Shown: piece by piece, positions 25,951 through 37,280 of the stretch
Numbering within the stretch: position 1 is the stretch's first letter
Layout of the letters: each line of letters starts with the position of its first letter
DNA from: Rhea pennata
Lineage: Eukaryota; Chordata; Aves; Rheiformes; Rheidae
Direction of reading: 5' to 3'
Assembly: GCF_028389875.1 (NCBI RefSeq)
Contig: NC_084668.1
Location: forward strand, 16,449,993 to 16,513,992
DNA length: 64,000 nt
Notes under the pieces: generated by a model
Databases searched by the model: none
The model's input: the letters and a program-made list of their open reading frames with translations, nothing else
Told to the model about the DNA's origin: nothing
Position numbers and translations under genes: made by a program

Positions 25951-28900
25951 CGTGGGAAGCTATTTCAACTCATAACAAGACTCTCTTCTGTGAGCAATCT
26001 GCACATTCTTGTGTGATGTGCACATAAGCACAAATACAGAGGAAAAAATCTATTTCTCTTCCCTCTCTTTATGACTGAACAACCATGGAACCTTTGTTCT
26101 GTGGAAATTTGACTGCTGCTGCTTATTGCCCCCTGGAAACTGGCTGATGATGGCCCATGGTTCCTCCACAGCAGCTCGCAAAGGCCTCCCAAGTGCAGGA
26201 TTATGTCCATCGGAGGACATTAACAGCAGGAACGATAGCGTGACTAAGTGCCAAAGATCCAGTGTTTGTACGGAAACTGGCAGTGAGAAGAAGGAAAGGA
26301 TGCCCTGGAGGATAGATAGTACCTTAGTACAAAAAGAGTTTCCAGCATGTTCTGAAACTGAGGGTTTCTATGTGGAAGACACTGGCCAAATTTCAACTTC
26401 GTGATCTCCGAAGCCAGCAAAAGCTCCAGGAGTCAAGGCACAGCCCTGTTACCTCTGTGTCTGCCCTGTGGAGTGCCTCATTTATCCAGCTAGGGATCAA
26501 AAATACAGGGGATATCAGCACATAAAAGCTCCTAGTTTCTTTTCTTGGAGGTAGAGTTATTCCTGTGGTGGCATTGGCAACATATGCTCCCATGAAATTG
26601 CTGTCCTGATGAAAACTCAAGACCTGATGTGCCAGGAAACAAAAATCAATCTCCTTCTGCTCTCTTCCCTGACCACCTCCTTTCTACATTTTTCTTTTTG
26701 ATTCATTTTTATTTTCAGTGCTATAAATTTTCCAGGTCAGTGCTAAGTCCCTTGCTTGTATGATCTTTGCATACCAGCAGACTTATGTGGAGAGATGAGT
26801 GGAGAACAAGTGCAAACCCATTTATCCTGCTGACACTTTTATTTAGCTAGTTTTTTCCCCCACTTGCCGTTGCTCAGCTCCTTGTGTGCATATCTGTGGA
26901 GGGATAGGAAAAGTGGATAGGTTACTGGTAGAGCCAGTTGATTCTAGTCATAGGTCTCCCTTCTCCTTCCTACAGCCCTGCTGTCCATCCCTTCTCCAGC
27001 TGTCTCATGCTACCTCTAAACCTTTGCTAGTGTTCTGCTCGCTGAAAAAAAAGAGGCGAGAGAGACTAATGTATCAAATAGAAATAACGAAGGGGTTTTA
27101 GTGCCAGTGTAAGATGTTAGGGTGACAATCAGGAAGCTGGAGCCATCTGCTAATCTCAGACTGAGCACCGGTGGCAAAACCAGCCACATGGCTGCCTTGC
27201 TACTGGCTGCATCAGGGGTTTTCCAAGCTAAAAGCACCAGAATCCACAGCCTGAGCTGGACTCTCAGTCTAAAAGCAGAGAAAGATGTGCATTGTCTGTG
27301 GTTTAGGCATAGAGGGGGACACTTAGCATACACTGACTATCAATATTTCATAGCCCTGATGTCCAGCAAATGCAGTGAGATAAGAAACAGGAGTTTGTTC
27401 TTCTAGGCTCTCATTTAACTATGCCTTTCCCTCTGAATGTGCTAGCTGAGGCTAATCGTGGCATGCAGCGGGGGTATCTGCTTGCAAGATCTGGATTAAG
27501 ACCTTGATTATTCCATTTAGTCTGTGTCTGCTGTAACAATTTCTGGCAGCTGTTAAATTTCTCACCCATTAAATCATTCACGTAATACCTATCTAGAATA
27601 TTTACATTTTCCATCAATCCCTTTTTCTCTTCTAGGAACTAAGCCTCAAGAACTCATGACCCACCAGGTATTTGCAAAGTGGCATGCATTCAAAATGCAC
27701 TTCTTTTATAGCACTGGTGTTATCATGCAGTGAGCTTGTTCCTGGAATGAGCATTGCTTAGGAGTTGTCAATACTTTAATCTGATTTACACAAGCTGTGC
27801 TCTCTCTCTCTCTTTCTTCCCTCAAATGAGCACTAATAAGTTCTCAACCTGTACAAATCCCAGATAGTGGGATCAGTACATTGCAATATATCAGCTTTGT
27901 TGCTGAAACCAGGAATGAAGCAGGGATAACAGAAAATGTTTCTCCATTGGTTCATTTTAATTCTGTTTGCAAATAGTTTTTTGCTTGTCTAAAGTATGAC
28001 AATGCCCTATAGGAATACACTCCATTTTTTATATTACTGTGCTCCAATTAAGGAGATAGTGAAAGTCTGGAAAAGCTATAAAAAAGTTGTTTGCATCCAT
28101 GGGAATCTTTAATGCCACATGGTACCATAACCATAAATAAAACCTGAGAGCACGTGAAATTCAGAAGGAACTATCAGTTCTGTTGTTAAGAGATCCAAGT
28201 TCAGGCTCCATTGAGTGATTTTAAAGAGCTGATCTTTAATTTGTCTGTGGACTGGAAAATATTTGCAGGGCATACAGGGATTAGTCTTTGTCCTCCAGGA
28301 CTCAGATGTCACTTCACAACCATATGATGTATTAGACATTGCTAGACATGAATGTCACTGCTTTTAGCCTCAAATTCTAGCAGCATGATATTGTGCTGTG
28401 ATGCAGTCACAGTCAGTGTCTTTATTTCATTTGTCCATTACTTCACAGTTCTCTCCAGGAGGACTTAGGGTCCAATTCTGCAAATGACTCTACAAAAGGG
28501 GAAAGTCAGCTCCATGACTGTTTGCAGAACTTGAGCCCTTAACATCCAGCAGTGTTCTCAGAGCATGGGCAGCACCATTCACCCTAGCAAAACTATATGG
28601 AAATGATGGCAATTTACAAACTTTTCATGACCTCAGAGGCCATGCTTGATTTCTCTGTGTTACAGTGAATCCAGATGGACAACAGCGAAAGAAGCAAGAG
28701 ACTTGTTAAAAACCCAGCTGCTGCTTCTGAGCTTTGATTTTCCAGGTCAATACATTTCAAAATCTTTTTTTTTCACTGATAGAGAAAAGGGGAAAACCTC
28801 ACCCTTCCACATTCTGTCTTAAATTTACCTCTTGCAAGACCTTTTGAAAAGGAATTTATTGTTTGTTAAGAGGTGCGACTGGAAGACCCACACTGATCCC

Positions 28901-31900
28901 TTCCCTCTGCACTGTCCTCTGATTCAAGGCAACACCATAGCAATGAGCACAGTTTCCTCATTATCCTGCCAGTCCATGTTAGAGCTGCTAAATCCAGGTC
29001 TAGATAGCAAAGCTGGGTTTTGTGACAGCGATGTCTTTTTTCTAGGTACTGGATCAAGAATCACAAACTCATTTTGCATATATCAGTGAGGAGCTGTCAG
29101 AGAGCAACCGCTTTCAGCCCTCGTAAACTTAAAGCAAATGCAGGCTAAGAAGCTACTGGCAAAAGACTGCCAATTCATCACTGACCTTTGAGGCATTTCT
29201 GTCCTCAAGAAGAGAAACATAATCTCAGATTAATAGGTTAAATCATAAAACAACTCTATCAGCAAACATATATATGCAGTTATATACATACAAATATGTA
29301 TACATGTATAAACTCAATGTGTGTATTGTCTGCGTATGTGTGTATGCCTTTGCATGGCAACAGATCTAATGAGTCAACTCTTGCACTGATCTCCTTTAAT
29401 ACAAGAGCTATAGAGAAGCCAGTGGATCTGAAAGCTGGAAAATGTAAAATGGACCACCAGAAATAATTGTTGTATAAACACACAATCAACAAATGAAATC
29501 TGTTGCCTCAAGGTATCACCCAAGATCAAATAGCTCATGGGGTTAGTATATACTTGTCTGTTATAAAGCGTACTGTCACCTGAAATGTAGATCTGTTCCT
29601 TCGTAGAGACAGAAGAAAGGACTCGGTGGACAATCTTGTTGAATGGGACCAGTAGTTCCCACATCCTTTTACTGTTATAATTCTCATGTTTTTGAAATCC
29701 TTCTTAGTAGAGCTAGACAGAAATATTCCAGGCAACACTAATCTGTTGAGCCCCAGAAGTCACAGTGAGTTTGAGTGAACTTCCTGTAGATCCCTTGGGA
29801 TCTCAGTGTGTTTCTCACGGTGAGCCTGCGCTCATGATGCTGCATAAAACTGAGCGCTTTCATCAAATGGAAACTTCTAATTGAAAATGGGCATATTTGA
29901 CTACATGAAAAATGCTAAAACTGTTGCTTGATAGATACCATCTATTTGCTCTACCAGTCCCTTGAGCTGTTCATGCCACTTCTCCCCTATCACCCTATAG
30001 TCAGCCTTTTAAAGCTGAAAGTAGCTGTAAATCTTTCTAAATGCCAGAGGATCATTTCGCTAAAACATTATCCATCTTAACATCATGTCAGATTTCTGAA
30101 TGAGAATGACTTCTTCAGTGGGAACAGGCCTATAACTTATACTGCTTCTCATTTCCTGAAGCACTGGAATTGTGCTGCTCCCTAATGTTATTTTATTAAG
30201 ATGCGATTTGTCATCATATTGCTGAAAACAAGATAAAATGCAGGCTAATTAAATTCCTTATTTAACTTGATGAGCATCTGCTTTCTGTAGTCACATTTTT
30301 AAGCAGAACCTTTATAGCTGTTTTGTGGAATCTGAACTGAAACACTCAAATACTCCACCCCTAAATAAAGACGTTTGTTTCTATTGCTCATGACCCTTGC
30401 TATTTATAATAACAGATGTATAGCAATGCCCAGGCACAGACTCCCGCTGTGCCTCACGAGCACGTTGTCCTGATGCTTCAAGTGCACTTTCTGTTGTGGA
30501 ATAATTGCTATCCCAAGGAGCCCAGTGGAAGTCACTGAAACAAGCTGGTAGCAAAATACTGCAGGTGACAGCACGGTTTTTCTAGGCTTGGCTGCAAAAA
30601 TATACAAAATGTAACAAACAAAATACATTGTGACCCCCCCCCTTTCTGTAGCAGGTAAGACCCTCAACATAACAGAAAACCATCTCTATTGGAGGAGGAG
30701 GCTTAATAATAAGCTTAAGCACACACAACTTTAAGTGTGTGCTGCTTGCTAAGGCCAAATTCTGTCTCTTTTTCCATACATTTCACTCATGGTGGTTTAT
30801 TAGATGCAAACAAGCTTCCCACACAATGGTGTGAGTGAGTGAAGACTGAGGCAGAGAGCCCTGTGCTGAATCCATGTTTCTTATTAAAGCAATGGTGTTG
30901 TGCTGGTCCTGTCTACATCATTGCAGATGAGGGCACACAGTTATACCAGAATCCATCCTAAAATCATTTTTTTTAGGATCGTGTCTGACTTGCTGGGGTT
31001 GTTTTTTGGAAAAGCCCTTGGCATCAGCCCTTACATCCCACAGAAGCCCAGAGCTGCTCTGCCAGTTCCTCTTGGTCTGGAGCATGCTTGGAGGTTCTCC
31101 AAGGAGAGACACTGCTGCTGTGCAAGGGCAAAGGACCATTAATATTATATTGGTGGTTAATTATTTAGCATCAGTGACCTCTGATGCTCCTGCTTTAAGG
31201 ATTTATCTGTATCTTTGGGTCTCTTGTGCACCAGGAAGAGAAAGGCTAGAGAACCATGGGGAGTTTTAACAAACAGAAGCTCAGAATTTGGCTCAATACT
31301 AAAGCTATAGGACTAGCTGCTTATTCTAAGCTTGAAAACCAGGCCAGAACTTAAGTTTCAGAATAGAACTGGGAATGCAACTTTTGTTTCTTTTGCCTAG
31401 TTTCCTAAGGATATAAAGCTTATTCAATTAAGTTCTCTGTGTGTACATGTTGGCCTCCCCTTTTAACTTTGCATTCTTCAATCAGTTCAACCATGTTTCA
31501 CTAACATAAAGTTCTATTCTGTATCAGGGTAAAAAAAACAGTTGTGTAGACCAGCGGGATGCATACTGGCATGAACTCAGATATATTATAAAACACTGAG
31601 GGGTCCACATTGCTAGTCCCCCCAGAACTGGATCACACTTCATTTTGCGTTAAATGCTGGTGACACAGCGGCTTTGGAAACCCTGTTTGCCATCTTGATG
31701 TAGGATTTTTTTTTCTCTTTTAAATCTTTGTTCCAGGTGCCAAAGAACTGTCCTGCACACCTGTGCTGCATCACATAAAAGACCAAGAGTTGGCTCAGCC
31801 TTACAGCAGCTATGTGAGTGTGGTGGAGGCCTAACAGCAAAGTGGAGGCTATGTGCGGTGTAGGCCGTTGCTCTGGACTGTAGCTGTGGAGAGGAATCCA

Positions 31901-34668
31901 GCCAAGAAGGACAGACGGCAGAGAAGAGCCCCTGCAATCTGTTGGAGGGGCTGTACAATAAACAAGAGCAGGAAGGCTTCAACATGCCAGGGAAGAGCAA
32001 GCTGTGTAGATAAAGGCAGCTGCTTCAAAAGAGTGGGGAGTGAGTAATTTTCTTTGCGCTGGCTGGCTGAGAAGCAGGGAAACAGAATTGGTCTTCACTG
32101 AACCGGCTGTCAGAGGAGGGGAGCAATCCTTGTGTGCTAGAAATGCTCATAGAAAAGGCTCTGCAGGTTCCCCTTCATCAGGGTTTTAAGGGCAAGTGGA
32201 CTCTCCAAAGTTAAAATTTTGTCTTTGGTGATACAAAGATGCTCAAAAAGGGCCTGATTCAGGGTTAAGTTGTGATAGCAGCTGGACTATCAAATGGGCC
32301 AGAAAGGAAGGAGCAGGGCCCCTCAGCCCATGGATTGGGTGCTGTAGAAGGTATTCAGCTCAGATCTTGGCAGCCCAGGCAACATGGTTTTCCCAGTAAG
32401 AAGAAGCTGTGCCAGTCCAAGGGCCTTTGCCTGCCTCCTCCACCCTAAGACCTTCCTTGGAGATCTGGCCTGTGCGCTCTCCCTCTGGTCACTTGGTTGG
32501 TCTTAGCTGGGAAAGAGCTGGTAAGGCCTATGGGCCTGGGCTTCACTTCTCTCAAAGGATGTGACTATACCCTGGCTGGTTGAAGGCTAGTGTGCTTAGG
32601 AGCTGGTAATGGTGTTGCTGAGTTCAGTGAGGGCTTCTGAACTCCTAAGAGCGGCTCAGAAAGTATCCCAGAGGAAGCACTGTGAGATATCAGAACAGCT
32701 CCAGGATCCTGGGCTGCTAATATTTCAGGTATTAGTTGCTGTTTGTACAAGATGTGTGACATATGGCCAGGCAGTTTTGGTTTCTTTAGCAGCAAGCAAT
32801 CAGGATCAGCCAGCCTTGTCCATGAGAGGACCACTACATTTGGAATGTGATCTAAGTGATGGAAAGATCCTGGTGAGAACAATACTGAGAAGCCTGTTTC
32901 CTTAAGCTTTTTTGCTAACTGGAGCACTTCTGAAGAAGTGGGAGAACCATCTCCTGCCCAGCAGAACTGGGATCTGCTAACCCACCCATCCTCTCGGGAT
33001 TTTCTTACAGCATCTCTGCTCCCTGACCTAGTACGTGGAAGGTGAATCCAACCAATTGCTGGAAGCATGTTCTCATTGAAAGGACACCTGGAGTGCTACC
33101 AGCAAACTGCTTGCAAATGGCCTCTTATTTTGTAGGTCTGTTCTCTGCATGGTTGGGCTGTTCCTTGTGCCTTGCTGAAGTTGTGCCATATGGAGCAAAT
33201 GCTTCGACGTCTGTCTGTGTGTCTGCCTGACCGTGCAACCCAAGAGCTCTTTTCCTCTCTGTAAGTGATGCTCTAATCTCACTGTCCTCATGATCTGGGG
33301 ACAGCCCTGACAGAGGCTTTTCTGCGCTTTTCCCAAGACTATTTCCAGCTCTCCCAAGGCATAAGGGGCTATCACCAGAGCCCTGGAACTGGATAGCCAC
33401 TGAGGGGAGAGAAAGTGGCTGAAATACTTGCAGGGTTACGCTCTGTGCTGCCTCCTCCTCTTGCCTGTATGAAACACTAGAATTTGGTTTAGCTTTGAGC
33501 AGTGCAAAGTGTTACAAGAAAGAAAGAAAAAAAAAAAAGTATCTCTCATCTGCCATTTAGGCAGCCTGAGTCTGCTGGCTTCTGGGGGGAGGGGGAAAGG
33601 GCAATCGTGGAGGATCTGAAATGAGACCATGGGACTGAGTATCCTTTCCTGCTGTGCTCCTGCTCTGCAGAGTGGAGACCTGGCTTCTGGAGGAAGGGTC
33701 AACTTTTTCCCTGTCTTCCTGAGAGAAGCCAAGACAAAATCTGTAGTCCAGATTGCTCCTCAGCACTGGCTTTCCTTACAAGTTGTACGCTTGTGAGCGT
33801 CTGCGTGTATGTGCCGGGCTCGTGTCGGTGAGCGTGTGATTCCTGGGTGGGTAACGGCACTCCCAGGGTTGTGCTGTGTGTCAAGTCGCACCTCATCCTC
33901 GCTGCCTTGTTTTCCTCAGGCTGATGCGCTCTTGGCTAATAGCAGTCACTGCTTCTTAATCAGAAAGCAATTTAAGGATAACCTTTTTTTAATTAACATT
34001 GAGGAGAAGAATGAATAAATAAACTGTGAGGCAGCCAGTTGGCTGCTTTGCCCCTAGCTGAGGGGTCTGTCAGGTGGGAGAAAATGGCGCCTGGGGACAG
34101 CGAGGGGTTCATGGCTGCTGCTGGGCGAGAGTTGAAGTAAAAGGTGGGAAGGGATTAAGGCGCTGCCCGGAGACTTTCACTCCAGCTACATTGCTCTGGT
34201 CGTCCCAGGGGAATTGTGAATCGAGCTATGCGGGAGGGACAGCTTGCTTGATGTATTTAAGCCCTGTGAATAATTAAACCTCCCGAGAAGCCTTTTTATT
34301 CAGAATTTTAAAAAGGATGCAAATAGTTGCTATGTGAATGTACTGCCACTGTTTTCCATGTGGTAACTCATGGACTAATTAATTTCATGCACTAACACAT
34401 CTAAAAGCGGCACCCTTCTTCCCAGGCCGACCAGACGCAGGGGTGTGAGGACGCTACTGCACACGTGGAGGCCTGAAAGGCTCAAGGAGCGCAGTGAAGG
34501 AGTCCTGCCGCAGCCGTGCCGCACCAGGGCAAGGCAAAGGTAGCGTCCCTGCGCCCCGCATACTGGTACGAGCGGAGCCCGGGCGAGACAGGGGTGCTGC
34601 AGCCCCAGGCCCAAGCTCTCGGGCCGCGCTGCCCTTCGCGCCCGTAGAGATGGCGCCGGGAGGGAAAG

Positions 34669-34688
34669 ACTACACTTCCCAGCATGCT
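34669..34688 (+). promoter_or_regulatory. ZNF143/Staf-like binding motif (forward)
   Basis: The sequence actacacttcccagcatgct closely matches the long ZNF143/SBS consensus of the ACTACAATTCCCAGCATGC type, with one clear deviation. Such sites are common in CpG-island promoters just upstream of transcription starts. Confidence 0.75.
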
Positions 34689-34770
34689 GAGCGTCCTCCG
34701 CCCCCTCGGGCCCCATCTATTTCCCGGCGTGCCGGGCGCGGCGGGGATCTTTGGCCCCCGGAGCGGGGTT

Positions 34771-34788
34771 TGCTGGGAGTTGCAGTCC
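34771..34788 (-). promoter_or_regulatory. ZNF143/Staf-like binding motif (reverse)
   Basis: On the plus strand this reads tgctgggagttgcagtcc, whose complement gives the ACT-CAACTCCCAGCA core of the ZNF143/SBS2 motif. It lies about 100 bases from the forward copy and in the opposite orientation. Confidence 0.65.
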
Positions 34789-34799
34789 GCGCGGCTGCG

Positions 34800-34951
34800 C
34801 GCCATTCGGCGGGGATACGCGGCCTCCGACACCCCGTGGGTGTGCGGGCGTTTAGGGAGGGAGCCAGGCCGCGGCGGGACCCAGGCGGGCTGCAGAGGAG
34901 CCTTGCGGCGATGTGGTACACCGCGGCCGGCGGGGTGGACGCCGGGCCCCT
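34800..34951 (+). other. SMARCAL1: Probable SMARCAL1 non-coding exon 1 (5' UTR)
   Basis: The first coding exon has a good splice acceptor upstream of its ATG, so a 5' non-coding exon is expected in the CpG island. The best donor candidate is CCCCT|GTGAGG with GT at 34952-34953; an alternative is GAG|GTGCGG at 34957. The 5' limit is a guess placed just after the reverse ZNF143-like motif. It would contain an upstream ATG at 34911. Confidence 0.45.
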
Positions 34952-35205
34952 GTGAGGTGCGGGGGGAGCGATGTGGGGTGGGCGCTGGGCCCCTGTGGGG
35001 TGCGGGGCTGCAGGATGGCGCCAGGCCCCTGTGGCGTGTGTGTGTGTGTGGGGGGGGGCAGGCTGCAGGATGGCGCCTGGCCCCTGCGGCGTGTGTGTGT
35101 GTGGGGGGGGCAGGCTGCAGGATGGGCGCCAGGCCCCTGAGGGATGTGTGTGGGGGGTGCAAGTTGTGGGGTGGGTGTTGCGCCCCTGAGGGGTGCGGGG
35201 GACCC
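34936..35205 (+). repeat. G-rich minisatellite at SMARCAL1 exon 1/intron 1
   Basis: About six degenerate tandem units of 32-55 bases begin near 34936, 34981, 35017, 35072, 35125 and 35174. Each carries a ggcgcc-like start, a cccctg core, and then a GTG-rich or G-run stretch; two units also share gcaggctgcaggat. G-runs of up to nine bases and GT dinucleotide expansions distinguish the units. The repeat overlaps the predicted exon 1 donor, so later units carry donor-like CCCCTGTGG copies. The long minus-strand frame across this region (His/Thr/Pro-rich) is an artefact of the repeat. Confidence 0.85.
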
Positions 35206-35580
35206 AGGGTGTGGGCTGCCAAAAATATGAAATGTTTCCCATGCAAATCTGTTTGGAGATTAATTGCTTTGCTTGCATTTGCCTTTATGGGTGTCTCGGT
35301 GCTTGGCTGTTTTGCATGAACTGCTAACAGCTGGGATTGGGAAGCAATGGTGCTCCAAGCTGGCTTGTGAGTGCTATGAGGGGGGTTCTCCTTTCCCATA
35401 TACTTTACCTGTGCAGGACTGCCATGCAAAACCCAGCAGTGGTTGTCAGCATCTGCTTGCTGGTGATGGTTCAGCGTTGGTCTGACGGCTTAACGGTTTT
35501 TGTCTAGGATCAGTTACAGTAATACTTGGTCATTAATATTGACAGAATTGAAAGTTCTCTTTTTGCTATATTTTTTGTAG
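35206..35580 (+). other. SMARCAL1: SMARCAL1 intron 1, distal part
   Basis: This is unremarkable sequence between the minisatellite and the exon 2 acceptor. It ends in a good pyrimidine-rich acceptor, tattttttgtag, at 35569-35580. An octamer ATGCAAAT is present at 35241-35248. Confidence 0.55.
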
Positions 35581-35669
35581 GCTAGCTTCCAATCCTGTAA
35601 AGAAGCAATTGCCCTGTGATTAACTACTGATGCAGTTTTGATTCAGGATTATTGTTTGAATTGTTGAAG
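35581..35669 (+). other. SMARCAL1: SMARCAL1 exon 2, 5' UTR part
   Basis: This segment runs from the stronger acceptor (ending tttttgtag at 35580) to the start codon. A weaker alternative acceptor ends gattcag at 35646. The segment contains a three-codon upstream ORF (ATG at 35630, TGA at 35639-35641). Confidence 0.6.
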
Positions 35670-36540
35670 ATGTCGTCAGGCCTTACAGAGGAGCAAAAGA
35701 GAAGAATTGAAGAGAACCGCCAGAAGGCCTTGGCTAGGAGAGCAGAGAGACTAGCAGCCCAGAAAGGTGGGCAGGTGGGGAACACTGGACATCAGCTGAG
35801 AGAGCACAGTCTACACAATCAGGGAAACGTGAAGCAAGAAAACAATCATGTCAGGTTCATTAGCGAGCACCAATGGAGTCCGAACAGCCCTATGGAACAG
35901 AAGAGCTATCTTCATAAAGATCATAATCGTTACACTGCAAACCAACAGATGGCTGGTTTACATGGAGAGCAACAAAAGAATTGTTCAGAGGACTCAGAGC
36001 AAGCAAGTGGCATCAAGCAATTCCCTACAACAATCCCAAATTCTCTAAGTTGTTCCTATCAACATAACTCAGATGGTGATGACCAGAAACACAGTCAACA
36101 AGCTTTAATTAATCTTGGTACATCCCAGCAGTCCAAGTACTACCCAGCTTTCAAAAACCCTACAGAACCATCCCAGCCTAGATTGATTGGTAACTGGCAC
36201 CCTGATAATATTAAAGATTTACAAAGTCAGAGCAAATCTGCCATTAAATATGTTTTAACACCAAGCAGCACCACCCTGAGTGATTCAGAAATGCTGATAA
36301 ACACAGGCAGATCAACAGAAAGAGAGGGGGGAGGTGGTGCCTCTCAGGCCAGTAGTAAGATGCAGAAGCTGACCAGCTCTGCTGGTGCAGGCTGTACATC
36401 TGAAGCTGTCTCTCACAAGAAAGCACACAATGTTACGAAAGGAAAGTGTGTGAAATATGGGGAAGACAGATTCCAGGTTGAAATAGGGTATAATGCTGAG
36501 CTCATTGCTGTATTTAAGAAGATACCAAGCAAAAGCTATG
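35670..36540 (+). CDS. SMARCAL1: SMARCAL1 first coding exon (exon 2): RPA-binding motif, linker, first part of HARP1; residues 1-290
   Basis: SMARCAL1 is a nuclear SNF2-family ATPase (annealing helicase) recruited by RPA to stalled replication forks, where it reanneals single-stranded DNA and regresses forks. The reconstructed coding sequence in this window joins 35670-36540, 37230-37280, 40032-40292, 42261-42311, 46172-46355, 47263-47413, 49409-49567, 51331-51396 and 59914-60054, giving 645 residues of a protein of about 950. The start is ATG 35670-35672: the protein then begins MSSGLTEEQKRRIEENRQ, matching the conserved N-terminus. Residues 5-32 are the RPA32-binding helix. Residues 33-256 are a poorly conserved Ser/Gln/Asn-rich linker, normal for this family. 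Residues 257-290 (KGKCVKYGEDRFQVEIGYNA onward) start the first HARP domain. The exon ends in phase 1 at a TATG|GTAAGA donor. Confidence 0.96.
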
Positions 36541-37229
36541 GTAAGAATTGGTTTTTGGCTTATATCTCTGTTTTACATTGAATCAAAGTTTCAGCATCTG
36601 CTGGACCACACTTGATGTATGTTTTTTAGCAGTGGATCTGCTGCTGGGGTAGAATGTGGGATATTAATGGGGAATTGGAAAAGTAAAGGCAGTTGAAACT
36701 GGAAAGAAATTCAAGGTCTAAGTAGCTTGAGCTTGGATTTAGCCAAGAAATCAGAAGTACTGCTTTATGAACCATATTCTGAGAAGTTTAGTGGTGCCAG
36801 CTGCTCAGGGTCTTTTAGGAATGATGGAAGAGAAGTTATTCATAATTTGGTGTGGGAAGATGGGTCTGTTTGACTTCATCTGTAATTCAGAGTGAATGGG
36901 CTGATTCTATTAAGTAGGTTACTGACAGTAGTAAAGCCTGAACCTTTTCTGATTGCTTCTGTTTTTTTCTCCCTGCTATTGTTGTTTTTATTAATTTGTT
37001 TTCCCCTCTGCGCATGTTGCTGCTTTCTGTGAATGGCTGCTGTATTCTTGTATTAGTATCCATGTGCTCTCTGGCTTTTTGGGGGACTATGTACCTGTAA
37101 ACCTGGGCGTACTGTTTTTCTGATGTGTGTGGAAATGTTTGAATGGAAGAATGGAGTGTGTCTTGGTATAAACATTTCACAAGATTACTTTCTTCTACCC
37201 TAAGTGGTTCATATTCTGCCCTGTTTTAG
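36541..37229 (+). other. SMARCAL1: SMARCAL1 intron 2 (phase 1)
   Basis: A GT-AG intron of 689 bases. I see no other feature in it. Confidence 0.9.
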
Positions 37230-37280
37230 ATCCTACTACAAAAAGATGGAATTTCAGCCTGGAAGATTACAGCAGTTTCA
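37230..37280 (+). CDS. SMARCAL1: SMARCAL1 exon 3: end of HARP1 domain
   Basis: This 51-base, phase 1-1 exon encodes residues 291-307, D-PTTKRWNFSLEDYSSF, the second half of the HARP1 core (Trp-Asn-Phe block). HARP domains are needed for DNA-structure recognition and annealing activity. The acceptor is ctgttttag and the donor gtaagt. The exon is too short to stand out as an ORF and was found by continuing the reading frame from exon 2. Confidence 0.95.

Larger units (their letters stand above)
18700..34400. other. Intergenic region between MARCHF4 and SMARCAL1
   Basis: About 15.7 kb contains no coding exon I can support. The longest ATG-initiated frame is 167 codons on the minus strand (32565-33068), with no recognisable domain. 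Identifiable content is a strong inverted repeat at 21542-21617, two possible MIR-like SINE scraps and short simple repeats. The remainder is unique-looking, moderately AT-rich sequence that may hold enhancers, which cannot be judged from one sequence. Confidence 0.6.
34430..34970. promoter_or_regulatory. SMARCAL1: SMARCAL1 promoter CpG island
   Basis: A sharp rise in GC and CpG content lies about 0.7 kb upstream of the SMARCAL1 coding start. No TATA box is visible, as expected for a housekeeping DNA-repair gene. It contains two ZNF143/Staf-like motifs in opposite orientation and a YY1-like agatggcg at 34648-34655. Octamer motifs ATGCAAAT lie on both sides of the island, at 34317-34324 and 35241-35248; whether they matter is unknown. 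Confidence 0.8.

Noticed and set aside
30718..30743. Hairpin with 9-base arms (agcacacac / gtgtgtgct)
   Set aside because: The arms are short, consist mostly of an AC/GT simple repeat, and pairing does not extend outward.
34482..35429. A 315-codon minus-strand frame across the SMARCAL1 promoter, rich in His, Thr and Pro
   Set aside because: It is produced by the complement of the GTG-rich minisatellite and the CpG island. It lacks any conserved domain, and several overlapping frames on both strands look equally open.
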